DNA of 64,000 nucleotides. It comes from DATADD01 sp046262355 (GTDB lineage Bacteria > Actinomycetota > CADDZG01 > WHSQ01). Of the stretch, positions 43,123 through 52,941 are shown one piece after another. The notes beneath the pieces were generated by a model. That model saw only the letters and a list, made by a program, of their open reading frames with translations. It had not been told where the DNA came from and searched no databases. Every line of letters starts with the position of its first letter. Position 1 is the first letter of the stretch. The position numbers and the translations under genes are program-made. The DNA lies in NCBI GenBank assembly GCA_046262355.1, contig JBHEMX010000068.1, positions 10,060 through 74,059 on the forward strand, given 5' to 3'.

Positions 43123-45093
43123 CTATCCCTCTTCGCCGGCCCCGCTGTCGGCCTTCGCACGGATCTCGTCGAGGATGGGAGCGTTCTGCAGCGTCGTCAC
43201 ATCGCCCAGCTCCCTGCCCTCGGCGACATCGCGCAGCAGACGTCTCATGATCTTGCCGGAGCGGGTCTTCGGCAGATCATCGGTGAACACGATCGAGTGG
43301 GGGCGAGCGATCTTGCCGATGATCTTGGCGACGTGAGCGCGCAACTCGTTCATGAGGCTGTCGTCGCCCTCGCGGCCCACCTTCGGAGTAACGAACGCAA
43401 CGATGGTCTGGCCTTCTTTGGGGTCTGTGCGTCCGACCACCGCGGCCTCCGCGACGGCCTTGTGATCGACCAGGGCCGATTCGACCTCGTACGTCGAGAT
43501 GCGATGCCCGGCGACATTCATGACGTCGTCGACGCGGCCCAGCAACCAGAAGTAGCCGTCGTCGTCGAGCTTCGCTCCGTCCCCCGGGAAGTACACCTCG
43601 TCGCCGTACTTCTTGAAGTAGGTCTCGACGTAGCGTTCGTCGTCGCCGAGGATGGTGCGGAACATCGCCGGCGCCGGACGCGTGAGCACGAGGTATCCGC
43701 CACCGCCCTTGCCGACGGATCTACCGGCCTCATCCACGACGTCGGCGAACACGCCGGGATAGGGCGCCGTTGCGGATCCCGGCTTGAGCGTCGTGATCCC
43801 CGGAAGCGCGCTGATCATGATCGCTCCGGTCTCGGTCTGCCACCAGGTGTCGACCACGGGCGTCTTGCCGGCTCCGATGAACTCCTGGTACCAGATCCAC
43901 GCCTCGGGATTGATCGGTTCGCCGACCGTGCCGAGCAGCCTGATCGACGACAGGTCGTGCTTGCCGGGGTAGTCGGTACCCCACTTCATGAACGTGCGGA
44001 TCGCCGTCGGTGCCGTGTACAGGATCGTGACCCCATACTCCTCGACGATCGTCCACCATCTGTCCTTGTCGGGGAAGTCGGGCGCTCCCTCGTAGAGGAT
44101 CGATGTGCATCCGTTGGCCAGGGGCCCGTAGACGATGTACGAGTGACCGGTGACCCAGCCGATGTCGGCCGCGCACCAGTAGATGTCTCGCTCCGGCTTG
44201 AGATCGAAGATGAGCTGGTGCGTCGAGGAGACCCCGACCATGTAGCCGCCGGTCGTGTGGACGATGCCCTTCGGACTCCCCGTGGTCCCCGACGTGTAGA
44301 GGATGTAGAGCATGTCCTCGGCGTCCATCGGCTCGGCTGCGCACTCGGGCGACGCAAGAGCCACCACGTCCTGATAGACGACGTCGCGCCCCTCGGTCAT
44401 CGGCACCTCTGCGCCGGTACGCTTGACGACGAGGACCTTCTCGATCGTGGGGCAGCCGTCGACGGCCTCGTCGGCGCCCTCCTTCAGCGCGACCACCTGG
44501 CCCCTCCTGTAGCCGCCGTCGGCAGTGATGAGCACCTTGGCGCCGCAGTCGTTGATGCGCTCCCGGAGCGACTCCGCGGAGAAGCCCCCGAAGACCACCG
44601 AATGCGGCGCGCCGATGCGAGCACAGGCGAGCATCGCCGCGGGCAGCTCCGGGATCATCGGCATGTAGATCGCGACGGGATCCCCCTTGGAGATGCCGTA
44701 GTCCTTCAGCACGTTCGCGAGCCTGCAAACCTCTTCATGCAACTCGCGATATGTGAGCGCGCGCGTCTCGCCCGGCTCTCCGATCCAGTGGTAGGCGATG
44801 CGATCGCCGTTCTCCTCGAGGTGTCTGTCGAGGCAGTTGTGCGAGGCGTTGAGCTTTCCTCCCACGAACCACGAGTGGTGAGGAGCGTCCCACTCGAAGA
44901 CCTTGCTCCACGGTTCGAACCAGTCGAGTCGCCGTGCTTGAGACTCCCACCAGCCGTCCGGGTCGTTGCGCGCGTCGTCGTAGATCGTGGCATCGTTGGC
45001 GTTGGCCTGCGCGGAGAACTCGTCCGGCGGTTCGAACTCGCGCCGCTCCTGAAGCAGCGCCTCGATCGTTCTCTCGACCTCTTTCTCGACCAT
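43123..45093 (-). CDS. acs: Acetyl-CoA synthetase
   Basis: 656 residues from ATG 45093 (TTG 45105 is possible). ANL-fold ligase: P-loop-like YTSGTTGSPKGIVHTTGGY, aromatic WWQTETGAIM with the acetate-pocket Trp, and the C-terminal PKTRSGKIMRRLLRD with the Lys that is acetylated in characterised Acs. Length fits. Activates acetate to acetyl-CoA through acetyl-AMP. It lies 69 bp after mog on the same strand but has no obvious link to the molybdenum genes. Confidence 0.95.
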   Translation of the reverse strand: MVEKEVERTIEALLQERREFEPPDEFSAQANANDATIYDDARNDPDGWWESQARRLDWFEPWSKVFEWDAPHHSWFVGGKLNASHNCLDRHLEENGDRIAYHWIGEPGETRALTYRELHEEVCRLANVLKDYGISKGDPVAIYMPMIPELPAAMLACARIGAPHSVVFGGFSAESLRERINDCGAKVLITADGGYRRGQVVALKEGADEAVDGCPTIEKVLVVKRTGAEVPMTEGRDVVYQDVVALASPECAAEPMDAEDMLYILYTSGTTGSPKGIVHTTGGYMVGVSSTHQLIFDLKPERDIYWCAADIGWVTGHSYIVYGPLANGCTSILYEGAPDFPDKDRWWTIVEEYGVTILYTAPTAIRTFMKWGTDYPGKHDLSSIRLLGTVGEPINPEAWIWYQEFIGAGKTPVVDTWWQTETGAIMISALPGITTLKPGSATAPYPGVFADVVDEAGRSVGKGGGGYLVLTRPAPAMFRTILGDDERYVETYFKKYGDEVYFPGDGAKLDDDGYFWLLGRVDDVMNVAGHRISTYEVESALVDHKAVAEAAVVGRTDPKEGQTIVAFVTPKVGREGDDSLMNELRAHVAKIIGKIARPHSIVFTDDLPKTRSGKIMRRLLRDVAEGRELGDVTTLQNAPILDEIRAKADSGAGEEG

Positions 45094-45161
45094 CCCGTCC
45101 CCCAAGCTAGAAGGTCTGCCTCTCTCTCGAGCGTACTGCTACGCATCCGGCGACGCGCCGC

Positions 45162-45680
45162 TCAGCCGTCGGGATCCGCGCCGTGCTCCGGTGCCTGGGA
45201 TGGGTGCTCCGTCTTGCCCGCGAGCAGCTCGAGCGCGTGGGGGAGGACGACGAGGATCGCCTCGAGGCTTTCCTTGACCCCCTTGGGGCTGCCGGGAAGG
45301 TTCACTATGAGGGTCGCAGCGCGCGCGCCGACCACCGCGCGCGACAACGCGGCCTGGGGAGTGTGAGCGAGCCCCGCCCGTCGCATCAGTTCGGCCAGCC
45401 CCGGCGCCTCTCTGTCGATCACCGCCCGGGTCGCCTCGGGCGTGACGTCGCGTCGAGCCAACCCGGTGCCCCCCGTCGTCACGACGAGCGGCGTGTGGCG
45501 CTCGACCGCGGCGAGCAGGCGGGCCACGATCTCGTCGCGGTCGTCGGCCACCACGGCGCGCTCGCTCACAGCGATGCCGGCGCGCTCGAGGAGTTCGCTC
45601 GCGACGTCGCCGGAGGCGTCGGCGCGCGTGCCTCCCGCGACGCCGTCGCTGACGGTGAGCACGAGCGCGGAGGAAGCCAT
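45162..45680 (-). CDS. mog: Molybdopterin adenylyltransferase (MogA/MoaB family)
   Basis: 172 residues from ATG 45680. The MPT-binding core is intact: LTVSDGVAGGTRADASG and VVTTGGTGLARRDVTPEAT, then LIVNLPGSPKGVKESLEAIL. It activates molybdopterin by adenylylation before Mo insertion. It sits between coxE and acs, fitting supply of cofactor to the hydroxylase encoded upstream. The in-frame stretch before the ATG is shadow. Confidence 0.88.
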   Translation of the reverse strand: MASSALVLTVSDGVAGGTRADASGDVASELLERAGIAVSERAVVADDRDEIVARLLAAVERHTPLVVTTGGTGLARRDVTPEATRAVIDREAPGLAELMRRAGLAHTPQAALSRAVVGARAATLIVNLPGSPKGVKESLEAILVVLPHALELLAGKTEHPSQAPEHGADPDG

Positions 45681-45781
45681 GGACCGATTGTCGCGTCCGA
45701 GCGGCGCGCCGAGCGCGACCCGCGCCGGACGGGATGACTTAGAGGCAGGACCCAGTGACCCCCGTGGGGTCGAGCGAACGC

Positions 45782-46936
45782 TCAGCCGCAGCGATCGAGG
45801 ACGTCGGCGAGCGCCTCGAGGCTGGCGACGTTGTGACCCGGAAGGAAGACGTCCACGTGGGGCAGGGCGGCGGCCATGCCGCGTGCGAGCGGTTCGTAGC
45901 GGGGGCTGCCCTTGAGGGGATTGACCCACACAACTCGATGAGCCAGGCGGGCGAGGCGCGCGGTCTGAGCCGCGAGTACCGCAGGGTCACCGCGCTCGAG
46001 ACCATCGGAGCAGACAACGACTACCGAACCGCGCACGGCGGCGTTCTGTCCCCACGCGTCCAGCAGCTGCTTGAGCGACCCCCCTATGCGCGTGCCGCCC
46101 TCCCAATCGCTCACCGCGGCAGCGGTGCCCTCGAGCGCGCGGTCGGGGTCGCCGACCTGCAGCGAACGCGTGATGCGCGTGAGCCTCGTTCCGAAGCAGA
46201 AGACCTCGACGCGCTGTCCCGCGCGCAGCGTCGCGAAGCCGAATTGCATCAGGGCGCGCGAGTACGCCGACATGGATCCGGAGATGTCGAGGATCAGGAC
46301 GAGCGGGCGCGGTCGCTTCCGGCGCGCCCGCCACGCGCGCCGGAACGGCTCGCCCTCGGTCCTTAGCGACGAGCGCAGCGTGCGTCTCATGTCGAAGCTG
46401 CGGCCGGTGCGCGCGGCGTGGAGCCGGCGCGAGCGGCGGGCCGGCATGCGCACCGCGATGTCGCGAATGAGCATGGTGGCGATCGACCTCTCCAGCTCGG
46501 ACAGCTCCTCGAAGGACTTGTTCTTGAGGACCTCGTGGGCGCTCGCCACGAGCCTCACGGTCGTCTCGCCCTCGGCTTCCTCGCGCTCGTCGGCCGGTCC
46601 GGCGATGGTGGACACGACCTCGTCTTCGTCCGCGGCCCCGGGGGCCGCGTCTCGTGGGGTGCGATCCAGGGCGCGCGCGATCCTTTCGAAGACCTCGTCC
46701 CCCACGGCGGAAGGCGCGAAGTACGAGTCGAAGATCCGCTCATAGAGCGGGAGATGCTCGGGTCGCGCGACCAGCGCCGTCCGCCCCGCCCAGTACAGGG
46801 AGTCTCGGTCGAGCGGCGCAAGCGCCGCCGTCGCGCGCACGAAGGTCACGATCCTTCCTGTGCCCACCGGCAGGCCTTCGGCGCGCAGCTCCCGGCCGAA
46901 AGCCGTCAGATGCTCCAGGGGGCCCGCGCGGCTCAC
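45782..46936 (-). CDS. coxE: CoxE-like VWA-domain protein
   Basis: 384 residues from GTG 46936 (GTGA overlap with coxD). The N-terminal half is helical and Arg-rich; the C-terminal von Willebrand A domain has the MIDAS DISGSMS and a later Thr/Asp. CoxE works with CoxD in maturing the Mo-Cu or Mo active site of CODH-type enzymes (sulfuration and metal loading in the characterised system). No membrane segment is evident. Confidence 0.86.
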   Translation of the reverse strand: MSRAGPLEHLTAFGRELRAEGLPVGTGRIVTFVRATAALAPLDRDSLYWAGRTALVARPEHLPLYERIFDSYFAPSAVGDEVFERIARALDRTPRDAAPGAADEDEVVSTIAGPADEREEAEGETTVRLVASAHEVLKNKSFEELSELERSIATMLIRDIAVRMPARRSRRLHAARTGRSFDMRRTLRSSLRTEGEPFRRAWRARRKRPRPLVLILDISGSMSAYSRALMQFGFATLRAGQRVEVFCFGTRLTRITRSLQVGDPDRALEGTAAAVSDWEGGTRIGGSLKQLLDAWGQNAAVRGSVVVVCSDGLERGDPAVLAAQTARLARLAHRVVWVNPLKGSPRYEPLARGMAAALPHVDVFLPGHNVASLEALADVLDRCG

Positions 46937-47823
46937 TCCGGTCCGAGCACCTCGCTCAGCCTCGCGCGCACGTGCAACTGGTCCTCGTGGTCCTTTATGA
47001 CCGTTCCGAGCGTCGCCGAGGCGTCGTCGTGGTTCACGTCCGGAGCGCCGAGAAAGTGCAGAGCGTTCGCCCAATCGATCGTCTCCGCCACCCCCGGCCG
47101 CTTGGCGATGTCCATGGCGCGCAGGCGCTCGACCGCACCTGCCACCCTGCGCGCGAGACCCTCGGGCACCTCCGGAGCGCGCACCCGCACGATCTCCACC
47201 TCGCGCTCGAGATCGGGATGGTCGATCCAGTGGTAGAGACAGCGGCGCTTGAGCGCATCATGCAACTCACGCGTCCTGTTGGAAGTGATGATCACTGCGG
47301 GAGGACGTTCGGCCGCGACGCGACCGACCTCGGGGACGGTGACTGCGAACTCGGATAGGACCTCGAGCAGGAACGCCTCGAACTCGTCGTCGCCGCGGTC
47401 GAGCTCGTCGATCAGAAGGACGGCGCTTGCGCCGGCCCGGATCGCAGCCAACAACGGCCTCTCGATGAGGAACTCGGCTCCGAACACATCGCGAGCGGCA
47501 TCTTGATCGCCGATCTGCGCCATCCTGAGCGCGAGGAGCTGGCGCGAGTAGTCCCACTCGTACAGCGCCTGAGACGCGTCGATGCCCTCGTAGCACTGCA
47601 GCCGGATCAGCTCTCGGTCGAGCAGCCCGGCGAGGACCTTGGCGACCTCGGTCTTGCCGACGCCCGCTTCCCCCTCCAGCAGCAGAGGTTTGTCGAGCGA
47701 GAGCGCGAGGAACAGAGCGGTGGCCAGGCCCTCGTCGGCGAGGTACGCGTGGCCTGCCAGAGCCCGGCGCAACTCCTCGACGGAGCCGAAGCTCACGCCC
47801 GGCTCCCCGGCTGCCTCCCCCAC
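46933..47823 (-). CDS. coxD: MoxR-family AAA ATPase (CoxD-like)
   Basis: 296 residues. Walker A LEGEAGVGKTEVAK, Walker B LLIDELDR, sensor 1 SNRTREL. MoxR ATPases act as metallo-chaperones together with a VWA partner, here coxE directly downstream with overlapping codons. It starts 29 bp after coxM, consistent with one transcript from coxS to mog. Confidence 0.88.
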   Translation of the reverse strand: MGEAAGEPGVSFGSVEELRRALAGHAYLADEGLATALFLALSLDKPLLLEGEAGVGKTEVAKVLAGLLDRELIRLQCYEGIDASQALYEWDYSRQLLALRMAQIGDQDAARDVFGAEFLIERPLLAAIRAGASAVLLIDELDRGDDEFEAFLLEVLSEFAVTVPEVGRVAAERPPAVIITSNRTRELHDALKRRCLYHWIDHPDLEREVEIVRVRAPEVPEGLARRVAGAVERLRAMDIAKRPGVAETIDWANALHFLGAPDVNHDDASATLGTVIKDHEDQLHVRARLSEVLGPE

Positions 47824-47852
47824 GGGAGCTTGGCTCCCGCGCGGCGGATCGC

Positions 47853-48683
47853 TCAGCGGGATAGGGCTTGCTCCAGGGCGCGTCTCGTCAAGACCTTGGA
47901 CATCGCGCGGCGGTACTCCGCGCTGCCGAGTGGATCCGTGACCGGGTTGGTGTTCGCATCGGCGCTCTGTGCCGCGGTGGCCGGATCCGCACCCGAGGCG
48001 AGGGCCTCCTCGACGGCCGTGGCCCGCAGCGGAGTCGCGCCCATGCTCGTGAGCGCGACCCTGGTGCCACCTCCGTTGCCCGCCACGACCGCAACGCCGA
48101 CGGTGGCCCAGTCCTGGGCGCGATGGGCGAACTTGACGTAGGACCAGCCTCGGCCCTGCATCTTCGGCACCCGGACCTCAGTGAGCATCTCCTGTGTCGA
48201 GAGGTCGACCTCGAAGACGCTCCTGAAGAAGTCGCGCGCGGCAACCGTCCTGCTCCCGTTCGGCCCCTGTATCACGAACTCCCCCTCGAGCGCGAGGAGC
48301 ACACTCGGGAGATCGGAGGCGGGATCGCCGTGTGCGATCGATCCACCGATCGTGCCGCGATGACGAACCTGTGGATCGCCGATCTCGCCTGCGGTGTGGG
48401 CGAGCAGAGGGCACTTGCTCCGCAGCCTCTCGTCGAGGTGCACATCCTCGTGGCACGTGAGTGCACCCACCGCTATGTGGTCGCCTTCATCCCGCACGTA
48501 GGACAGATCTCGTAGACGACCGATGTCCACGATCGTCGTGGGGTATGCGAGCCGCAGCTTCATCAGGGGCAACAGGGAATGGCCCCCGGCGAGGAGCTTG
48601 GCGTCCTCGCCGTGCTCGCCGAGCAGCGCGACGGCGTGGTCCGCGGACTCCGCAACCTCGTAGTCGAACTCGGCCGGGATCAT
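47853..48683 (-). CDS. coxM: FAD-binding medium subunit of molybdenum hydroxylase (CoxM)
   Basis: 276 residues from ATG 48683 (ATGA overlap with coxL). Both FAD motifs are present: AGGHSLLPLMKLRLA (about 33-47) and TIGGSIAHGDPASD. The C-terminal CODH flavoprotein domain follows. It passes electrons from the FeS subunit to the quinone pool or another acceptor. Assembles with CoxL and CoxS as (LMS)2 in known enzymes. Confidence 0.92.
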   Translation of the reverse strand: MIPAEFDYEVAESADHAVALLGEHGEDAKLLAGGHSLLPLMKLRLAYPTTIVDIGRLRDLSYVRDEGDHIAVGALTCHEDVHLDERLRSKCPLLAHTAGEIGDPQVRHRGTIGGSIAHGDPASDLPSVLLALEGEFVIQGPNGSRTVAARDFFRSVFEVDLSTQEMLTEVRVPKMQGRGWSYVKFAHRAQDWATVGVAVVAGNGGGTRVALTSMGATPLRATAVEEALASGADPATAAQSADANTNPVTDPLGSAEYRRAMSKVLTRRALEQALSR

Positions 48684-51088
48684 CTCTCTCCTCCCTGCGC
48701 GTCCTGGATCGCTCTCCACACCCGCTCAGGCGTGACCGGCATGTCGATGTCGGTCACGCCCAAAGGTCCGAGCGCATCGATGACCGCACCCACAACGGCA
48801 GGAGGAGCGGCGATCGTGCCCGCCTCGCCGACGCCCTTGACGCCCAGCGGATTGGTGCTCGAGGGCGTCACGGTCCTGTCCGTGACGAACGAAGGCAGCT
48901 CGGCCGCGGACGGCACCCGGTAGTAGCCCATGTGGCTGGTCGTGAGGTTGCCCGACTCGTCGTAGAGCGCTTCTTCGTACATCGCCTCTGCGATGCCTTG
49001 CGCGATGCCGCCCTGTACCTGCCCCTCGACGATTGTGGGATTGATGACCTTGCCGCAGTCGTCCACGGCGACGTACTTGAGGATCGTCGACTGGCCCGTT
49101 TCGGTGTCGACCTCGACCGCACAGAGGTGAGCACCCGACGGGAACGTGAAGTTCGGCGGGTCGAACACGAACGTCGCCTCGAGCCCAGGCTCGACGTCGT
49201 CGGGCAAGCCGTGGGCCGTCCACGCCGAGAACGCAACCTCGGCGATCGTCTTGGCCTTGTCCGGTGCCCCCTTCACGCGCAGGGCGCGGTCGGAGAACTC
49301 GAGGTCTTCCTCGCTAACCTCCAGCTCGTGGGCGGCGATCTTCTTCGCCTTGGCCATGAGCTTCTCGGCCGCGTAATGAAGCGCCACGCCTCCGACCGAG
49401 ACGCTGCGGCTCCCGTAGGTGTCCATCCCGTAGGTCGAGATGGCGGTGTCTCCATGAAGCACCTCGACGTCCTCGAACGGCACCCCGAGTGCATCTGCGG
49501 CGATCTGGGACCACGAGGTGACGTGTCCCTGACCGTGGGGCGACGTGCCGGTGATGACCGTGACCTTCCCGGTCGGATGGCACCGGATCGTGGCCGCATC
49601 CCATCCTCCTGCTCCGTACTTGAGCGCCCCGAGAACCTGGGAGGGCGCGAGCCCGCACATCTCGATGTAGGTCGAGATGCCGATGCCCAAGCGCTTGACG
49701 TGGTTCGCTTCGTTGCGCTCTCTTTGCTCTCGTCGTAGTTCGTCGTAGCCGAAGAGGCCGAGTGCCTTGTCGAGTGTCCGCTCGTAGCGCCCTGAATCGA
49801 ACTGCAGACCCGACGGGATCTCTCTTGCCTCGTCGAAGGGTGGGATGAAGTTCATCCTGCGGATCTCGACGGGATCCTTTCCGACGCGGCGCGCCAGCGT
49901 GTTCATCGCGCGCTCGACCGCGTACGTCGCCTCGGGCCGCCCCGCGCCGCGATAGGCATCGGTCGGCGTGCGGTTGGTGAACACGCCGGTCGCCTCGAAA
50001 CGATAGGCCTCGGCGTCATAGACGCCGTGATAGAGCCACGCGCCCAGCAGGGGGATGCCCGGTGCGACCAGTTGCAGGTACGCGCCCATGTCGGCGAACA
50101 GCTTGACGCGGAAGCCGAGCGTCTTGCCCGCCTTGGTCGCCGCGATCTCCATGTCCTGAATCACCCCGCGGCCGTGGATCGTCGCGACGTAGTTCTCAGA
50201 GCGCTCTTCGATCCACTTGACCGGCATGTTGAGTCTGCGCGACACAGCGACGCAGATCGCCTCTTCTGCGTAGACGTTCAGCTTGGAGCCGAACCCCCCG
50301 CCGACCGCCGGCGCGACCACACGCAGCTTCTGCTCCGGCATCCCGAGCGTCAGGGAGAGCGTGGTTCGTACGATGTGCGGGATCTGGGTGGCCGAGTACA
50401 GCGTCACATCTCCGCTTGCGGGCTCGCTCTGCACCACGACACCGCGCGGCTCGATCGCATTGGGGATGAGCCGTGGGTGGCGGAAGCGCTCCTTGACGAC
50501 GACCGGGGCCTCCGAGAAGACTTTGTCGACGTCGCCGTTCGCGAGGGACCACGTATAGGCCTCGTTGTCGCCGAACTCGTCGTGGATCAGAGACGCACCT
50601 TCGGCCAGCGCGCTCTCGATATCGAGAACCGGATCAAGCGGCTCATAGTCGACGTCGATGGCTTCCACCGCGTCCTTCGCATGCGCCCTGCTGTCGGCGA
50701 CGACGACGGCCACCGGGTCGCCCGCGAAGCGGGCCCTGTCCTTCGCCACCGGCCAATGGTCCGGTAGACGAGGATCGGCCGTGGTGGGCTCGGCCGGGAA
50801 CGAGCGCGTCGCGAGCGGCCACGCGCACGGAAGGCCTCCCGCCCACGAGTCGGCGAGGTCGGCTCCGCTGAAAGCCGCGATGACGCCTGGAAGCTCCACG
50901 GCGCGCCCGGTATCCACGCTGTTTATGCGCGCGTGCGCGAGCGGGCTCCTAACGACGCCGATCCACGCCATGCCGGGGAGAACGATGTCGTCGATGAACC
51001 GAGCCTGGCCGGTGATGAGGGCGGGATCTTCCTTGCGGGCCACGCCGCCACCGACGTAGCGTTCCGCGCGCTCGGCGGTCTGAGTCAT
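48680..51088 (-). CDS. coxL: Molybdopterin-binding large subunit, form II CODH-like
   Basis: 802 residues from ATG 51088 (AAAGGAGG upstream). Xanthine oxidase family large subunit: AVGGGFGSKLNVY binds the cofactor dinucleotide, and GVGEAGT supplies the catalytic Glu755. The active-site loop reads AYRGAGR (378-384), the form II signature; true CO dehydrogenases (form I) have AYRCSFR with the Cu-binding Cys, which is absent. So CO oxidation is doubtful, and the substrate could be an aldehyde, aromatic or purine compound. Confidence 0.92.
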   Translation of the reverse strand: MTQTAERAERYVGGGVARKEDPALITGQARFIDDIVLPGMAWIGVVRSPLAHARINSVDTGRAVELPGVIAAFSGADLADSWAGGLPCAWPLATRSFPAEPTTADPRLPDHWPVAKDRARFAGDPVAVVVADSRAHAKDAVEAIDVDYEPLDPVLDIESALAEGASLIHDEFGDNEAYTWSLANGDVDKVFSEAPVVVKERFRHPRLIPNAIEPRGVVVQSEPASGDVTLYSATQIPHIVRTTLSLTLGMPEQKLRVVAPAVGGGFGSKLNVYAEEAICVAVSRRLNMPVKWIEERSENYVATIHGRGVIQDMEIAATKAGKTLGFRVKLFADMGAYLQLVAPGIPLLGAWLYHGVYDAEAYRFEATGVFTNRTPTDAYRGAGRPEATYAVERAMNTLARRVGKDPVEIRRMNFIPPFDEAREIPSGLQFDSGRYERTLDKALGLFGYDELRREQRERNEANHVKRLGIGISTYIEMCGLAPSQVLGALKYGAGGWDAATIRCHPTGKVTVITGTSPHGQGHVTSWSQIAADALGVPFEDVEVLHGDTAISTYGMDTYGSRSVSVGGVALHYAAEKLMAKAKKIAAHELEVSEEDLEFSDRALRVKGAPDKAKTIAEVAFSAWTAHGLPDDVEPGLEATFVFDPPNFTFPSGAHLCAVEVDTETGQSTILKYVAVDDCGKVINPTIVEGQVQGGIAQGIAEAMYEEALYDESGNLTTSHMGYYRVPSAAELPSFVTDRTVTPSSTNPLGVKGVGEAGTIAAPPAVVGAVIDALGPLGVTDIDMPVTPERVWRAIQDAQGGER

Positions 51089-51137
51089 GTTCGCCTTCCT
51101 CCTTTGGCCGGGGACCGTGGCGTGAACGAACGGACCG

Positions 51138-51614
51138 TCACGCCGACGCGCTGCTCGACGATCGCGCCACCTGCTGAACCGCTTTGACGATGTTGTGGTA
51201 GCCGGTGCACCGACAGAGGTTGCCCTCGAGCCCGAGGCGGATGTCTTGCTCGCTGAGCGCACCACCGTCCTGGAGGAGACCGACCGCCGCCATGATCATC
51301 CCCGGCGTGCAGTACCCGCACTGGAGCGCGTGATTCTCGTGGAACGCCTGCTGCATGGGATGCAGCTCCCCGTTGCGGGAGAGACCTTCGATCGTCGTGA
51401 TCTCGCTGCCGTCGGCCTGGACCGCGAGCATCGTGCACGACTTCACCGAGCGGCCGTCCACCAGCACCGTGCAGGCGCCACACGAGGTTGTGTCGCAACC
51501 CACCACGGTGCCGGTGAGCGCAAGCGTCTCCCTCAGGAAATGGACGAGGAGCTGGCGAGGTTCGACCTCGGCCTCCCGTTCGTCGCCGTTGACCGTGACC
51601 GAGATCCGCCTCAA
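51138..51614 (-). CDS. coxS: [2Fe-2S] small subunit of molybdenum hydroxylase (CoxS)
   Basis: 158 residues from TTG 51614, chosen for GGAGG six to seven bases upstream; ORF codons to 51656 are Arg/Pro-rich and unlikely. Two FeS sites are visible: plant-ferredoxin type CDTTSCGAC with a later Cys, and the C-terminal CGYC ... CRC pair. It relays electrons from the Mo centre to FAD. First gene of the S-L-M-D-E-mog run. Confidence 0.9.
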   Translation of the reverse strand: MRRISVTVNGDEREAEVEPRQLLVHFLRETLALTGTVVGCDTTSCGACTVLVDGRSVKSCTMLAVQADGSEITTIEGLSRNGELHPMQQAFHENHALQCGYCTPGMIMAAVGLLQDGGALSEQDIRLGLEGNLCRCTGYHNIVKAVQQVARSSSSASA

Positions 51615-51659
51615 GGGCCACCTCCCTGTCCCGGTGCCGCAAGGGAGCCGAGCCACCCG

Positions 51660-51671
51660 CGCGTCGACGCG
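51660..51671. promoter_or_regulatory. 12-bp palindrome CGCGTCGACGCG between cox operons
   Basis: A perfect palindrome in the 173-bp divergent gap between coxS and the xdhC-like gene. It could be an operator for both operons, but a GC-only palindrome is not rare in this genome. Confidence 0.25.
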
Positions 51672-51787
51672 ACCGGCTCTCGATCACGTTCCCCCCGACA
51701 CCAACCGACTTCGCGCTGAAGCCTTCAACCGCTTAAGGTAGCACTCGGCCTCTGCAGAACCCAAGAGGCATCTTGGAAAGGGCCGGA

Positions 51788-52927
51788 GTGAACCTCAGCG
51801 AGACTTCGGATGTCCTTGCGGCGATCAGCTCCCTCAGCGCGCAGGGTCGCGATATGGCGCTGGCGACGATCGTCGAGGTGAAGGGATCGACCTACCGGCG
51901 CGCCGGCGCGCGTCTGCTCGTGCCCGACGCGGGCGAGGCGGTCGGCAACCTCTCGGGCGGATGCCTCGAGGGCGATGTGGAGGCTGTCGCCCGGGAGGTC
52001 ATGACCCAAGGACGAGCTCGCCTCGAGTTCTACGACCTCACCGCCGAGGACGAGGTCGTGTGGGGCTGGGGCCTGGGCTGCAACGGAGCGATCGAGGTTT
52101 TCATCGAGCCTGCCGCGCAGGCCGCGGAGATCGCAGCAGCTCTTCGGAGCGCGATAGAGGAGCAGCGTCCGGTGACGGTGGTGACGGTCCTCGAAACGAG
52201 CATCCCCGGGCTCGAGCGGGGCGCCCGCTTGCTCCTGGGTGAGGACGGGGCGCGCAGCGGCGGCATCGGGAACCGGGAGCTCGAGGATGCGTTGCTGTCT
52301 GCCCTGGCCGACGTCGGCGGCTTGAGCGGCGCGCGCACACATCCGCTCATGCTCCCGGCGGGAGACGCGCGCGTGTTCGTCGAGTCCATCGAGCCTCCAC
52401 CGCGGCTTCTGGTCTGCGGCGCAGGACACGACGCCGTCCCGCTGGTCCACCTCGGAGCTCAACTGGGGTGGCGCGTCGTCGTCGCCGACGACCGGGACGC
52501 GCTTCTCACGAACCACCGCTTCGGACCCGACGCCTCCTTCCTGCGGTGCGCCCCCGGCGATCTCGCGCGCGCGGCTTCGGTCGATGCTCGCACGTACGCA
52601 GTCGTCATGAGCCACAACTACCTGAGGGACCGCGACTACCTGCGCGTCCTACTCGGCAGCGCAGCTGCGTACATCGGCATGCTCGGTCCGCAGGCGCGCC
52701 TCGAGAGGCTGTTGGGCGAGATGCGCACCGAGGGGCGCGAGCTGGGGGACGAGGAGCTGGCGAGGATCCACGGGCCCGCGGGGCTCGACGTCGGTGCAGA
52801 GGGCCCGGAGGAGATCGCCGCTGCGATCGTCGCCGAGGTGCTCGCCGTCGGCAGGGGGAGATCGGCGGGGTTCCTCAGAGACCGGCCGGGACCGATCCAC
52901 CGCCGAGAGCCGTTGGCGGCCACCTAG
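51788..52927 (+). CDS. XdhC/CoxI-family maturation protein
   Basis: 379 residues from GTG 51788 (TTG 51773 would add five). The N-terminal XdhC domain has VKGSTYRRAGARLLV and NLSGGCLEGDV with its conserved Cys; a C-terminal Rossmann-like part has LLVCGAGHDAVPLV and VMSHNYLRDRDYL. Characterised XdhC binds molybdenum cofactor and helps its sulfuration and insertion. First of three divergent genes with coxG and a mocA-like gene. Confidence 0.9.
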   Translation: MNLSETSDVLAAISSLSAQGRDMALATIVEVKGSTYRRAGARLLVPDAGEAVGNLSGGCLEGDVEAVAREVMTQGRARLEFYDLTAEDEVVWGWGLGCNGAIEVFIEPAAQAAEIAAALRSAIEEQRPVTVVTVLETSIPGLERGARLLLGEDGARSGGIGNRELEDALLSALADVGGLSGARTHPLMLPAGDARVFVESIEPPPRLLVCGAGHDAVPLVHLGAQLGWRVVVADDRDALLTNHRFGPDASFLRCAPGDLARAASVDARTYAVVMSHNYLRDRDYLRVLLGSAAAYIGMLGPQARLERLLGEMRTEGRELGDEELARIHGPAGLDVGAEGPEEIAAAIVAEVLAVGRGRSAGFLRDRPGPIHRREPLAAT

Positions 52928-52941
52928 AGAGGGGAACGGCC

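Noticed and set aside
43078..45366. 762-codon plus-strand frame
   Set aside because: Antisense to acs and mog, Asp/Arg/Val-rich with no family motif; a shadow.
48680..51088. True (form I) CO dehydrogenase
   Set aside because: The active-site loop is AYRGAGR, without the Cu-binding Cys of AYRCSFR.
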